From Oscheius tipulae (Eukaryota > Nematoda > Chromadorea > Rhabditida > Rhabditidae), in the NCBI GenBank assembly GCA_037178975.1, contig JASJZH010000006.1, forward strand, positions 4,092,001-4,156,000: a stretch of DNA of 64,000 nucleotides, given 5' to 3'. Positions 16,715 to 28,030 of this stretch are shown here, piece by piece (positions within the stretch are counted from its first letter, which is position 1; every line of letters begins with the position of its first letter). The notes beneath the pieces were generated by a model. It worked only from the letters and a program-made list of their open reading frames with translations. It did not search any database and had not been told where the DNA came from. Both the position numbers and the translations under genes were made by a program.

Positions 16715-17863
16715 CTTTTTTGAGATGGGTCTGCGTCTCTGACGCCGTGAGTACCGAAACGGAGCATGCTTTTGCTTTTCTTGGTGAGATCTCTGGGTTC
16801 GTGGTAGGACCCGTGCAATAATGTCTGAATTGTGATAGTTCATTTTCAAATTTGTAACAAATTGAAGCTTTAAAAAGTAATGAAAGATGAACACTAAAGA
16901 TGAAGATAATGAGATAAAACGAATAACAATGAAAAAACCAAACCTTGTAAGTCTATTTTTGAACTTCAGAAATCTGGAGCCGCTTGCCGCATGGTTATGA
17001 TTGCTATACGGTAGAAGCAAGGCGTTTTGCTATTCAAAATTCGAAAGCTGAAACCTGTTTTTCTGTATGAAAAATAAGAATACGGTAGTCAAAGATTAAC
17101 ATTTTCCGAATGCTATATCTTAATCTAACAAAATAGTATACTCGTTCAACCGTTTATGACGGCTTCGCCATCCCTTAGTCTTGACTTAGCATTGACAACA
17201 GGCGGTTGCGCCGCTTCTTCAATAGCCTAAGTTTTCCCAAAAGCTGACTGGTCAACTTAATTCTTGACATGCTTGCCAGCTTTTTTCTCGTGGTGACGCA
17301 AGGACGGACGAATGAACACCATTGCACTTTAGTAGTAGAGAGATAGTAGAGATATAGGTTGACACATACATCACTTCCACCTCCATAAGTCAGCAACACC
17401 ACAGTTTCCTTTTTGGCAAATCTTTTCCTAGGAAAGTCCACAATGAGTGCCGGCAGTGGTTCTGTTTCATGTGGCTGCTACTGGTTCTACATCTGAGTCG
17501 AGATCCACCCTTGCTTTCTTCGCTACAAATAATGCGAGAATGTTCATGATGCGAAGATCATGCTTTTTGATCATGCTGCCTCAATATTTGATCATTTAAA
17601 ACCACAAGAATTGTCAGAAAAACGATTGTGAAAACTTTTACTTGATCTTTTTCCATTGGTTAGCAGGTTGAGTTTGAAGAACCTGTCGGGTTCCTCTGGC
17701 GTTCTTGTTGAAATGCTACGTTGAAATTGTTACGAAAGCATGTTACCTCTTTATCGACAAAAGAAAGGTAGATTTTTTGTTGTAGTGGTCTTTTATTCTG
17801 GACTGATGCTTTCAGTGAATTGTGCTTTACACCGCTTTCTTCCTCTACCTGTGTCTGCGTCAC
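16715..17863 (-). other. Exon-like blocks of an unrecognised gene between TOM1 and USP7
   Basis: On the minus strand, blocks bounded by good splice sites can be drawn at 17747-17863, 17642-17715, 17370-17522, a block opening at 17326, and 16715-16824. One frame across 17642-17715 into 17522 reads TPEEPDRFFKLNLLTNGKRS then TKKARVDLDSDVEPVAAT and stops at 17469-17467. A second acceptor at 17461 continues instead as ALIVDFPRKRFAKKETVVLL. Block 16715-16824 can read HGSYHEPRDLTKK...MLRFGTHGVRDAD. I do not recognise the family. Several blocks are open in more than one frame, so frame choice is uncertain. The blocks may be one gene, two genes, or distal exons of TOM1, whose stop (18032-18030) also reads as a splice donor. 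No function is proposed. Confidence 0.35.
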
Positions 17864-18029
17864 CTGGTGACAAATTATGCGAACAAGGGTTACAAAATGT
17901 TTTATTGACAGGATTGCTTTGACTCGAGTCTTCAAAATAAGCTGCGACTAGTGATCCGCATTCAGGATGAGACCCAATATTATCACGACGGAAAAGATTT
18001 ACTTAGCAGAAGGAAATATGTACAGGTGC

Positions 18030-20483
18030 TTACAGCTTGTCATTCTCAGGATTGTGCTCGGGCTCTGGAGAAGATCTGATGACTGAAACACAAAATGCTC
18101 ACCTTTTTCGCCTTGAGCCCCTAGCCAGTTTTCCATTTCTCTCGCTTCCGTGTCAGTCGGAATCTGTAACAGTGTTTATTTGTGATAATCCAAATAGGAT
18201 TACTTTATTTTGCACAGCAGTGGATAGTCCAACGGCGGCTTGTTGTTCACTGTTTGCTGCATAAGAGGATGCAGTTGTGACCTCTGAAAAACAATACGAC
18301 CTACGGACCCTTAATCACAGCTCCCCGGTTTTTGAATTTCTGGTGCTAGACGGTACGATGCTAGCCCAGATAAAAAGCTTTGAATACAAGTTAGCCACGT
18401 CTAGACTCGTAAAAGTCTCGAGACTGTAGCTCGACCACAGAATAGAGTCTAGGGAGTCAACTGCGCATCTCATTAGAAACTGATAGGCAAGACATACTCA
18501 TATTGTTGAGTTGCTGTGAGAGAGATTGTTCAGCTCCGAGGTCGATTAGATTGACATCCGAGGAAGATGGAGGCTCTGTAGTACGACCTGCACGGAAGCG
18601 CTCGTACTTTTCAAAGAGACTGTTGAAGTCGTCGTTGATAACCAGAAGTTCGGCTGGAAGAGTTTGGTGGATCTTCCAAGGCAATTAACCCTACAAGTGA
18701 CTTCTTCGGTTGTTACGGTGCTGAGGAGATCCAGTACACGACGTTGCATCTGTTTGCACGTGGCGTTGAGCTCAGAGAGCAGATGAAGCTCGTCCACAGA
18801 CTCCTTGCCAGGAGTGATTTCCGACAGCATCTCTCGGAAAACCTGATAAAGTTATAAAAAAGTATACATAAAAAGATACCTTGATGTTGGAGTTGACCAC
18901 GTCGATGTCCCTTCGGAGCTTCTGAAGCTGATCCGGAGTTGGGCTAATAGTCTCTCCGTGAACAGCGGGAATAACTTCATAGCTCTGAAAATACAATTTC
19001 TATATGGAATCCTCTAACCTCCACAAAAGCAAAACCTAGTCAAAACTTACGGCAAGGGCTCCAGGATGAGCTGTTTGAGCAGGAGCCTGAGATCTCGGTT
19101 GAGGTTGGCTGTGCACAGTCTACAACACAACATCATGCAAACCACAACACAGAAATTAAGGGTTGTCACTCACCTTCTTGGGAGTGATGATAGGAGCAAG
19201 AGAATCAAGGTCCGCGGCAGGAAATTCAACTCCTTTGCTCTTCAGGTCCTCATAAACTTGAACGACTCCTTGAAGATCTGCTTGGCTTTTGAATGCATCG
19301 GCCCAAGCCTGAAATGGTCTCTCATTATCGGAGGTTCTCTTGTTACATGATCCTTCCTTGCTTGTATAGTTACGCCGCTGCTTAATTTTCTCCGACTAGA
19401 GCGCGAATTTAAGATAAGGTACCCGAAAACGTTTTTGCTGCGCAGAAAGGTCTAGTTTTCGCCTTTCTCACTGGTTGCTCCATTTATCCGATCCGTAACT
19501 GGGTCAGTCGCAACGACTGCTAGAGTAGAAGTACGTCATAGCAAGGTCAGTCGCATAATTCCTAGACCACACGTTTTTCCGCGAAAATACTTCAAGGACA
19601 TCCAGTAAACTGTAACTAATATGTTCCGCTTACCTGAATGAGTGTCAAGACACGTTCTTGGATGATTTGAGGTGCGTCGAACTTGGGCCCGATCAGTTTC
19701 ACCAGGTCCAGAATGAATTCTTTCTGGCAGATGAGAAAGTGGAAGTGATGGTAGCAGTTCTTTACACAAGTCTCCAACACGGTCAGAGTGTACATGACAA
19801 CGGCGTTGTTCTTCGACATACTGCTATGGAGACGTTTCTTGATGGCCCGGACGGCATCTCTTGCCCTGATTCAAGACATAATTGAACAAGAACAAATCAA
19901 CCAAACTGTTCTTCCGAGCTGTTGATAAAATCGCAAATCTCCATGTTGAGTCCCCAGTTTTCAGTTGCGAGAGTCGTAGCATCTGTAGCTTGTTCTGAAA
20001 CCATACTTTTTGTTCAATTGCCTGTTTCTCTTATGCCACGTCTTCTTAGAGACTGGTTTGACACGCTCATTTCGCAACTAAAGCTGACGTTGCTCTATCC
20101 AAAACTGGACAAACAAAGACCCGATGATATTATCCAAATCACGAGAGTGTAGAACAATATAAATGTATAATTTGTTTTTCGACGACTGTTTGTGCTGGGA
20201 AGCCGTCCCTATTCATACATTTTGACAAGGCCATTTTTCGTAAAAACGAATGTTCTCGTGACCATTGTTGGAGAGAGTCATACTCTCTCGCGGATAATGA
20301 GTCTAGTGAGCCATCTCACGACTAACGGTCTCAGAACGTAGCGCAAAACCAACCAATTTTACGGCCGACAGGAGTTGAGAACGGATTGCCCTGGAAGAAA
20401 TCTGAGACCTGCTCGCCAACTTTGACAGCTGCCTCCTTGGCACTTTCCATGGTCTTAGCGACTTGATCACCGACGTTACTCAT
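18030..20483 (-). CDS. TOM1-type VHS-GAT endosomal adaptor
   Basis: TOM1 proteins bind ubiquitinated cargo, clathrin and Tollip on early endosomes. The ATG at 20483-20481 directly follows CTTTCAG, a trans-splice-like acceptor, and reads [19 protein letters not shown]. The VHS domain is clear: [20 protein letters not shown] at about 19930-20010, [39 protein letters not shown]. Next come [15 protein letters not shown] and [13 protein letters not shown], matching TOM1 rather than GGA or HRS. The GAT domain spans about 18560-18990 ([38 protein letters not shown]). The final exons read [20 protein letters not shown] and end [14 protein letters not shown]. The last codons are oddly placed: CT|GTAAGC is also a perfect splice donor, so the C-terminus may continue in some transcripts. 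Confidence 0.9.
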
Positions 20484-21611
20484 CTGAAAGTTGCAAAATT
20501 AAAATGGAATTGTAGGTTAAAGTAAGAGTAAACAAGTACAAAACATAAGTATCGACATTTGAAGTATAATTGAGCAAATAGCATGCAAAAATGAGGAGTA
20601 ATCGACAGTTTCCTCGCGTTGTAAGCAGAGTTGTGAAGGAAAACCACAGAAATGGGTTATTTTCTGCAGCAGAGAATGACGGTATTGTGCTGAGGCAGCA
20701 ATCGATTCTCCGGCGCCCAGGGTAAAGGCCAACAACAGCTGATTCATGAGTTTACTCACTCATTAGGACAAAAAAGTGTTGTTTAGTGAGAGGATCTTGC
20801 ACAATAAAAAAGCTACGACGAAAGTTTCAGTTGAAACCCGCAGTCAAAACGGAGGACAGCATGATTTTGCGGAGAGGGAATGGCCGGCCCGAGAAGGACA
20901 AACGAAAGAAGCTGCTTTCATAATTATAGCGATAAGATAACCGTTGTTTACGTTCGAGATTCTAGGTTACATGCCGCATTGTCAGCGAAAGGAGAGTTTG
21001 TTCTGATTTCTTGCGACTCTCCGATCCTTTCATCAAGGGAATTCGAGGAAAACTATTTTGCAAAAGATGTTCCACTGACTGATAAATCATCTTGAGATTT
21101 CGTCCCTTCGTGACCCCTTGCCGCAATATCTTGATGAGGGCTAGGGATACCCCAGCGAACTCTGTGGTCAAGGATAACTGGCGACCTTATCCGGGACAAT
21201 AAAGACAATTAAGGTAGAGTAGTCAGAATATGAGGAAGTGCCAGTTTTTCTGAGACAATGCACCGTTACGGCTATATTGTCGTAAATCCAATCTACCACC
21301 CTATTATCTCGACAATCGCGGAAGACGTGTTTGTCTATTCCGCGCTGACTTTTTGCTGCTGGCTATTTACCCAACGCCTCGGAAAAATATATTTGGTCCA
21401 TCTTTCCGCTTTTGTTTTTTGGATTTTACTACAAGTTACCCGAAAGATGACCCCGAGACTTTTATGCCACATCTCTCTTGGCAAGCGTCGCGGCCTCGGC
21501 GGACTGCTGAACCAATCAGCGACGAGGGGCGTGGCCGGGGTGGACCAATAAGAGAGACCCACCTTGCGTAGAGGAGATCGCTTCCCTTGCTGACCACTCT
21601 TGGCGGTTGCG
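20484..21611. other. Divergent promoter region, TOM1 (-) and PDI (+)
   Basis: The 1.1-kb region is AT-rich next to TOM1 and GC-rich near PDI. Two CCAAT boxes (21512-21516 and 21545-21549) lie within 100 bases of the PDI start. Short frames on both strands lack coding character. Confidence 0.55.
21512..21522 (+). promoter_or_regulatory. CCAAT-type element upstream of PDI
   Basis: CCAATCAGCGA lies 90 bases before the PDI start codon, followed by a GC box-like GGGGCGTGG and a second CCAAT at 21545. NF-Y binds CCAAT, and CCAAT-linked elements are typical of ER chaperone promoters. The spacing here is not the canonical ER stress element (CCAAT-N9-CCACG). The same 11-mer recurs at 48353-48363. Confidence 0.45.
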
Positions 21612-23836
21612 ATGTTCAAAGTCGCCGGTCTCTGTCTCCTGGTCCTTGGGGCTTTTGCCGCCACTATTGAAGAAGAAGAGAATGTCATCGTCCTCACTAA
21701 GGTAAGAGCATTTTCCATTTATTGCTACCGAGCTCTTTGAACGACGAAAGGCCTAAAATGTTCAAAGCATGAAAAGTGTATTCTTGTTCAAAATGACACG
21801 TCTGCTAAAACAAAGAAGTGAAATAAAAAATGTTAAAAAAGAAACTAACATACTCTTTTGCAGGACAACTTCGATGAGGTGATCAATGGAAACGAGTTCG
21901 TCTTGGCCGAGTTCTACGCTCCCTGGTGCGGACACTGCAAGGTACATCTCTTTTGTTCTTTTCTATTTCTTCCTTCTAGGCTCTTGCCCCAGAGTACGCC
22001 AAGGCCGCCACCCAGCTCAAGGAAGAAGGATCTGCCATCAAGCTCGCCAAGTTGGACGCCACCGTTCATGGTGATGTTGCCAGCAAGTTCGAGGTACATG
22101 CTCCGTACAGTCTCGTTATGTACTTTCCTCTATTTTAGATCCGCGGATACCCTACCCTGAAGCTTTTCCGCAACGGAAAACCCAGCGAATACAACGGAGG
22201 ACGCGACTCTGCCGCTATCATCGGATGGCTCAAGAAGAAGACCGGACCCGTCGCCAAGGAGGTCAAGACCGCTGATGATGTTAAGGATCTCCAGGAGTCC
22301 GCTGACGTCGTCGTCGTTGGATACTTCAAGGTTTGTTGTCTTTCTCGTAATACTACCACGGTTTCGAAAAAACACGTGGCATAGTATAGCCACGTAGCAC
22401 ACCACTGTAATTCTTATTGATTTTTTGAGGATGGCGAGCACGACGCAGCGTCCTTGACCCTAGATTCGAGACCCGTCCAAAGTAGGCTGCGACAGAGTCT
22501 TTCAATAACTGCGCAAGTTAAACTTTCTCTTTCGATTCGAGAATGAATTACTAAGTGAATTGGTGAAGTTTTTACGGGGAAAGACACGTTATCTGTGGAT
22601 AGGTACTGGGCAGCACATAGGTATTTACTCAACCACGCGGACTATCCACCCGGGAAGAGTTGCGGCAGTTAGCGCGAAGCATGATATTTGTTCAGCTATG
22701 CATTCTGTAGAGACAGTTGCACAAGGATTTTATCAAGAGTTTAATTTCAGGACCAGACTTCTGCTGACGCTAAGGCCTTCCTTGAGGTTGCCGCCGGAAT
22801 CGATGACATTCCTTTCGGAATCTCCTCCGAGGATGCCGCCAAGAAACAGCTCGAGCTCAAGGGAGAGGGAATCGTTCTTTTGAAGAAATTTGATGAAGGA
22901 CGTGCCGTCTTCGAAGAGAAGATCGCCGCTGATGCCATCAAGACCTGGATCCAGGCCAATCGTCTTGCCCTCGTCTCCGAGTTCACCCAGGAAACCGCCT
23001 CTGTCATCTTCGGTGGAGAGATCAAGAGCCACAACCTTCTTTTCGTCTCCAAGGAATCTTCCGAGTTCGAGAAGCTCGAGTCCGAGTTCAAGAACGCCGC
23101 CAAGGAATTCAAGGGCAAGGTTCTGTTCGTCTACATCAACACTGACGTCGAGGACAACGCTCGTATCATGGAGTTCTTTGGACTGAAGAAGGACGACCTT
23201 CCCGCCATCCGTCTCATCTCTCTGGAGGAGGACATGACCAAGTTCAAGCCCGACTTCGAGGAAATCAACACCGAAAACATCGTCAAGTTCACCCAGACCT
23301 ACCTAGACGGAAACCTGAAGGCTCATCTCATGTCCGAGGACATCCCCGAGGACTGGGACAAGACCCCCGTCAAGACTCTCGTCGGAAAGAACTTCGAGCA
23401 GGTACAGTATAGTTCCAGTTTGTAATTCACCAATTGGTTCAGGTTGCTCGCGACACCACTAAGAACGTCCTGGTCGAGTTCTACGCTCCCTGGTGCGGAC
23501 ACTGCAAGCAGCTCGCCCCTACCTGGGATAAGCTCGGAGAGAAGTACGCTGACCACGAAAACATCATCATCGCCAAGATGGACTCTACTGCCAACGAGGT
23601 AAAATTACAGTCCATTTGCAATACTAACTTTGCAATTGCAGGTGGAGGATGTCAAGATCCAGTCCTTCCCTACCATCAAGTTCTTCCCCGCTGGATCCAA
23701 CAAGGTTGTCGACTACACCGGAGACAGGACGATTGAAGGATTCTCCAAGTTCCTCGAGAGCAACGGAAAGGACGGTGCTGGAGCCTCCGAGGAGGAGGAG
23801 GTTGAGGAGGGAGAGAAGGCCAAGGACGAGCTGTAA
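21612..23836 (+). CDS. pdi-2: Protein disulfide isomerase, P4HB type
   Basis: Forms and reshuffles disulfides in the ER lumen, and in nematodes also acts as the beta subunit of collagen prolyl 4-hydroxylase. The ATG at 21612 starts a signal peptide ([17 protein letters not shown]). Domain order is a-b-b'-a': first thioredoxin active site [11 protein letters not shown] at about 21906-21940, b and b' through the long exon 22751-23401, second active site [11 protein letters not shown] at about 23475-23510, an acidic tail rich in glutamate, and the ER-retention signal KDEL just before TAA (23834-23836). Seven exons. Five introns are short (about 40-60 bases) except the first (about 170) and the fourth (22332-22750, about 420). 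Codon choice is strongly C-ending in the coding exons, as in highly expressed nematode genes. Confidence 0.96.
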
Positions 23837-24513
23837 GCGCTCTCTTTGGACTATTTATCTACACGGGCTTTGTTCTTCTTGTTTCCATCTCTGTCCCCCT
23901 GTTGTTATTTTTTCTCCGTTCCCTCATTGCCTTCCCTTTTACTTCTTGTCATTTATTGTGATCCGCCCTTCATGATGAATGGTTTAATAAGTATTTATTC
24001 ACAAATCATCTCATGGCGTCGTGTCAAATGAACTGGGTTCTTTGAGAAATATGTAACATTATATCTTTTCCAATAAATTATTTCGTTAAAAGTTATGTTA
24101 GATGTTTGACAGAAAGATACATCTCCTAAGTACAGTCTATTTGTGAAGTAATAGGGCTATAAACGGATTCAGCTGTTAAACAAGCTTGTTATTCTTCCTT
24201 ATCAGATAGCTGCTCAACTAAAGGACAAAATGCCCACCGACACACCAGCAATTCATGAAGAGTGAACAGTTCTTATGTATTTGTAAAAGCAAAAGAAGAG
24301 GGATAAATCAAGATGTAGCTCAGTTTCAGGAACTGACAAAAGTCGTTCAGCTGTACTCGTTGTTTCTAGTCAGCTCTGAATGTGTTCACCTCTTTTCCAA
24401 GAACATTTTAAGATAGCACTATTTATTACTTTGTATTCTACAAAAAGTCGCTGCTGAAGCAGTGAGACTAGCTACCTCACACAGATAAATGCGTACAGAA
24501 AGTAGAAACCAGG
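23837..24513. other. Convergent 3' regions of PDI and phosphofructokinase
   Basis: 677 bases between the PDI stop (+) and the PFK stop (-). An AATAAA at 24072-24077 lies about 235 bases after the PDI stop and is the likely poly(A) signal. No coding content is seen. Confidence 0.55.
24072..24077 (+). terminator. Candidate poly(A) signal of PDI
   Basis: AATAAA about 235 bases past the KDEL stop codon, in a T-rich 3' UTR. An earlier weak variant (AATAAG) occurs near 23984. Confidence 0.5.
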
Positions 24514-27500
24514 TTACTCGATGATCGGTTCTTCGAACTCGGCCTCGGTGTGGTAGATGGACGAGTGCTTGGCAAGAATACGGAGCAGCGGACGGAGTTT
24601 AAGCCACCATTGAGATTTGGGCAAACGGACATCGAAGTCGGTTTCGTCTTCAAGCTCAGAGACGGGGGTGAAGGCCAAGCGTCTGCCTGTCAGCCCCAAA
24701 AGAGTTACCGAATCCGACTTTTTTGTGTTAACCTCTCCAGTCTTGCTAATGCATTCCCAAAGAACCATTTTATAGGCAAGCAACAAGATACTAACCTTGG
24801 CCTGAGTAATGAGGTACTCCAGAGCTCTGGCGGCAAGCTTTGTTCCCAGATTTCTGTCGAATGGTGAGGGGCTTCCTCCTTGCTGGGCATGTCCCAAAAC
24901 ATTGATACGTGTGGTAAACTGAACCCCTTTTGTTCGAAGCTCACTTGTTATTCTCACCTCTCCCTTTCCCTCTTCCGAAAAGAGCTGTTGGACAAAATCG
25001 GTGGTGTAATTCTTGTTGGCTTTCTCATTCCTGACGATTAAATATCGTTGGACTCCTTTCTCCATCTTGGTGGCAATTACCTAAGCGTTAAAAGTTTAGA
25101 GATCGCAAAGCGGTGCTCCAACCTGGACGTCATCGATGATATCCTGGACGTCAAACTTTTCTTCGTAGATGTAGGCATTGTCAGCTCCAGACGCTAAGGC
25201 AGAAAGAGTCGCTAAATAACCGCAGTAGCCTCCCATAGTCTCGATAATGAAAACCCTGCAAAGATTTTTCTCTTTCACGATTTTGTCCATACCTTCGCTT
25301 GCTTCCAGTAGCAGACTGCTTGATTTTGTCGATCATTTGGCAAATTTCATTGAGGGCTGTGTCCGATCCGAGAGAAACGGATGTTCCGGGGACATTGTTA
25401 GAGATGGTGCACGGGATGACACACATCGGAATGCAAAGTGACTTAAACTTGTCCCTATTCTGTTCCAAAATCACAGCAGAGTGGTAGGCCTGTAAAAGTG
25501 GTATCATTTCCAATCCGTTTTGCATCTGCAGACAGTTTGCGTATGTGAGAATTCCTACAACCTAAACGCGACTAAAGAGTAGGACGATTCTATAAATCCC
25601 ATTTCCGCTGCTGGCTTCCCATCGGGTGGGCGGTCAACCCTTAAAGTTCATTCAGGTTGGTTTTGGCTGTCTATGTCTGATCTCTTAGTAAAACACCAGT
25701 CATACGTGTTCTTTTCACTCCTCCTCACTCCTCAAAGTTTTGATTGAAGTTTGAAATTTCAGTTACTGGTTTCCCATGTTTCTTCGTGTGGTTATTCTTT
25801 TTCTCGCTGTCATCGCTCTTCTAGCGACTGCTGCTCATCCCTATTTCCACCAAACAACGGTATGTTCACATTAGCATCATTAAGATGTTTTGTTCAGTAT
25901 AACTGGAACCGACCAGACAATGCTCGCTTCCAATACGTAAAGAAGCCATTTTCGGGCGGCACCAACTACGCTCTGAGCTATTGGAAGGCACGCGGATAGG
26001 AAATCGTTCCTTTTCAATGAAACTTTTGAACTGACCTCAAATCCTCCGACCAGAAGAAGTGCGTGGATGTTGTACTTGGCTAGATTCTCAGCAATTTTGT
26101 TGATATTCTTCTCGTTGGGAAGCTGTTTTTGTGTTCCGAGAAACGATCCTCCGTACATAACCCAGTTAGTGACATCGTTCCATTTGAACTCCTGTAAATG
26201 GATAGAAAATGATTCATACACGACAACCAGTTACCTTAAAATCTCCCTTGACCAATCCCTCGAATGAGTCGTGGATTCCGTAAACTTTGGAATGATGATA
26301 GAGTCCCATGCGCACGAACGAGCGGACGGCTGCATTCATTCCACAAGCAGGAGCTCCAACATTCATAACAGCGATGTTGAACTGGTGACCATCAGACAAG
26401 TTGTCTCTCTCGACGGTGCGCAGCTTGGTAAGAAGCTTGTAGGTTTCTAAGTTTCTTTGGAAGCTTCTTCCGCGGAGGTGAACAGCCGTTGCCCAGTCCT
26501 TCTCGTTCATAGCTTTCTGGACTTGTTGAGTTCGCTCGACACACTTCATCAGATTAACTCGAACCATTTGGTTTCCGTCGATGGAGATGACGCAGGGCTC
26601 ACTCTCCTGCAGAATGGGACTAGAAGTCAAGTGAAAAAAAGGGTCATACCGGGGTCATTTCCATGAGGGCGATTACAGCTTCGGCACCCATTCTGCATCC
26701 GAGAAGACGATCAAAGGCCGAGGGTGCTCCTCCTCGCTGCACATGTCCCAGAACTGTTACTCTGGTATCGTAGTTTAAGGTTTTCTTGACGACATCCTTG
26801 ACCATTTCGGCTGTGATGGCATTTCCCTCGTGGTCGATGGCTCCCTCAGCTACAATAATTATGTTCAGACGGGTACCCTCTCCTCTCATCTAAAGAAGTA
26901 TCTGGTATCTTCAGTAGTCACCATACCTACCTGAGACAGCTTTTTACAGAGAATTTCGGGCCAGTTCACGGGAGGAGCCCATTCGGGAATAAAACAGAAG
27001 TCAGCTTCTGCTGCCAAAGCAGCGACTAGGGCCAGGTAACCGCAATGTCGTCCCATTACCTGTACAAACATTATGAAGAAGAAGAGCTTGCGTGTCAAAC
27101 CTCGACGACGAAAGCTCTCTGATGGCTTTGAGCTGTGGCTACTACAGCGTCGATAGATTCAATGATTCTCTGAAGAGCAGAGTCAGTACCAATGGTCATG
27201 TCGGTTCCACAAAAGTCATTGTCGATCGATCCTACTAGACCAACAATTTGGATGTTGGGATGCTTCTCTGCCAGATCAGTTGTTATCTGAATATTGTTAT
27301 ATTAGCAAACAGTGAAAAAGTTCAAACTTTTTTAGTGTCTACAAGCTCCTTGATAAGTCCCGGCCAGTCTTTTCGGAACTGATTCGCTCCGGTGAGGGAT
27401 CCATCCCCTCCAATGCAGACGAGGTTGGTGATACCGCGACTGATGAGATTTTCCGCTGCCTGAAATGAAAAGCTCACTTTGTGAAGTTTAATAAATCGTC

Positions 27501-28030
27501 CTCTGATGTGTGAAATGGCAGAGTAAAGGACAAAAGCAAAAAAAATTCACCTTCAAGCGTCCTGCACGCTCACGGAACTCGGCGCAACGAGCTGATCCGA
27601 TGACTGTACCTCCCTGAAAATATATTTGTACCTTTGGCAACTATGAATCTACCTTCTGAATGATATCCGAGACAGCATTCCAGTCAGCCTCGACAATGTT
27701 GTCACCACCATCAACCATTCCTTGGTACCCCTCATTGATAAAGTAGACTCTACATCCCAGGTAGAGTCCCATTCGAGCAACTGATCGGACGGCACTATTC
27801 ATTCCTAAAGTTATAGCTTTTTAAAACAAAGATAAACAAATCTAACCTTGGGAATCTCCTCCAGAAGTGAAGACTCCAATGACTCGTCCTTTGTACAGAT
27901 TAAACTGGAGGTCAGCTCCTTCTTTTCCAGCAGTTGGAATGATGGAATCTTGACGCCATGCAGATCGTTTGCGGAAAATCTCAGGCAGACTTCCGAGCTC
28001 ATCGTCTGTGATAGATTCTTGACGGATCAT
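24514..28030 (-). CDS. pfk-1.1: ATP-dependent 6-phosphofructokinase (eukaryotic tandem type)
   Basis: Catalyses fructose 6-phosphate + ATP to fructose 1,6-bisphosphate, the committed step of glycolysis. It has the duplicated eukaryotic layout. In the N-half: [61 protein letters not shown] (catalytic Asp in the SIDND motif), [11 protein letters not shown] and [16 protein letters not shown]. In the C-half: [69 protein letters not shown] and [17 protein letters not shown]. It ends [18 protein letters not shown]...EPIIE. The modelled start is the ATG at 28030-28028, three bases after TTTTCTAG, a trans-splice-type acceptor. An in-frame-looking upstream ATG at 28190 does not join cleanly. About 13 exons. 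One intron (about 25505-26025) hosts an opposite-strand gene. Confidence 0.95.
25776..25999 (+). CDS. Small secreted peptide gene nested in a PFK intron
   Basis: Two exons, 25776-25859 and 25898-25999, flank a 38-base GT..AG intron and encode 61 residues. The first 20 residues form a textbook signal peptide ([19 protein letters not shown]). The predicted mature part is about 41 residues, rich in aromatic and basic residues ([19 protein letters not shown], then [14 protein letters not shown]) with no cysteines. An acceptor (GAAATTTCAG at about 25753-25762) lies 14 bases before the ATG, as expected for a trans-spliced leader. The gene lies on the strand opposite PFK, inside the PFK intron between the GGFE and AYHSA codons. 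I do not recognise the peptide. It could be a neuropeptide-like or cuticle/antimicrobial precursor, but no dibasic-amide signature is visible (only a KK at residue 45-46). Confidence 0.75.

Noticed and set aside
20517-20759. 80-codon minus-strand frame with hydrophobic stretches upstream of TOM1
   Set aside because: No trans-splice acceptor at its start, AT-driven hydrophobic composition, and it lies in the divergent promoter.
22440-22500. tRNA-like B-box (ATTCGAGACC) in PDI intron 4
   Set aside because: No matching A-box at the right distance and no cloverleaf could be drawn.
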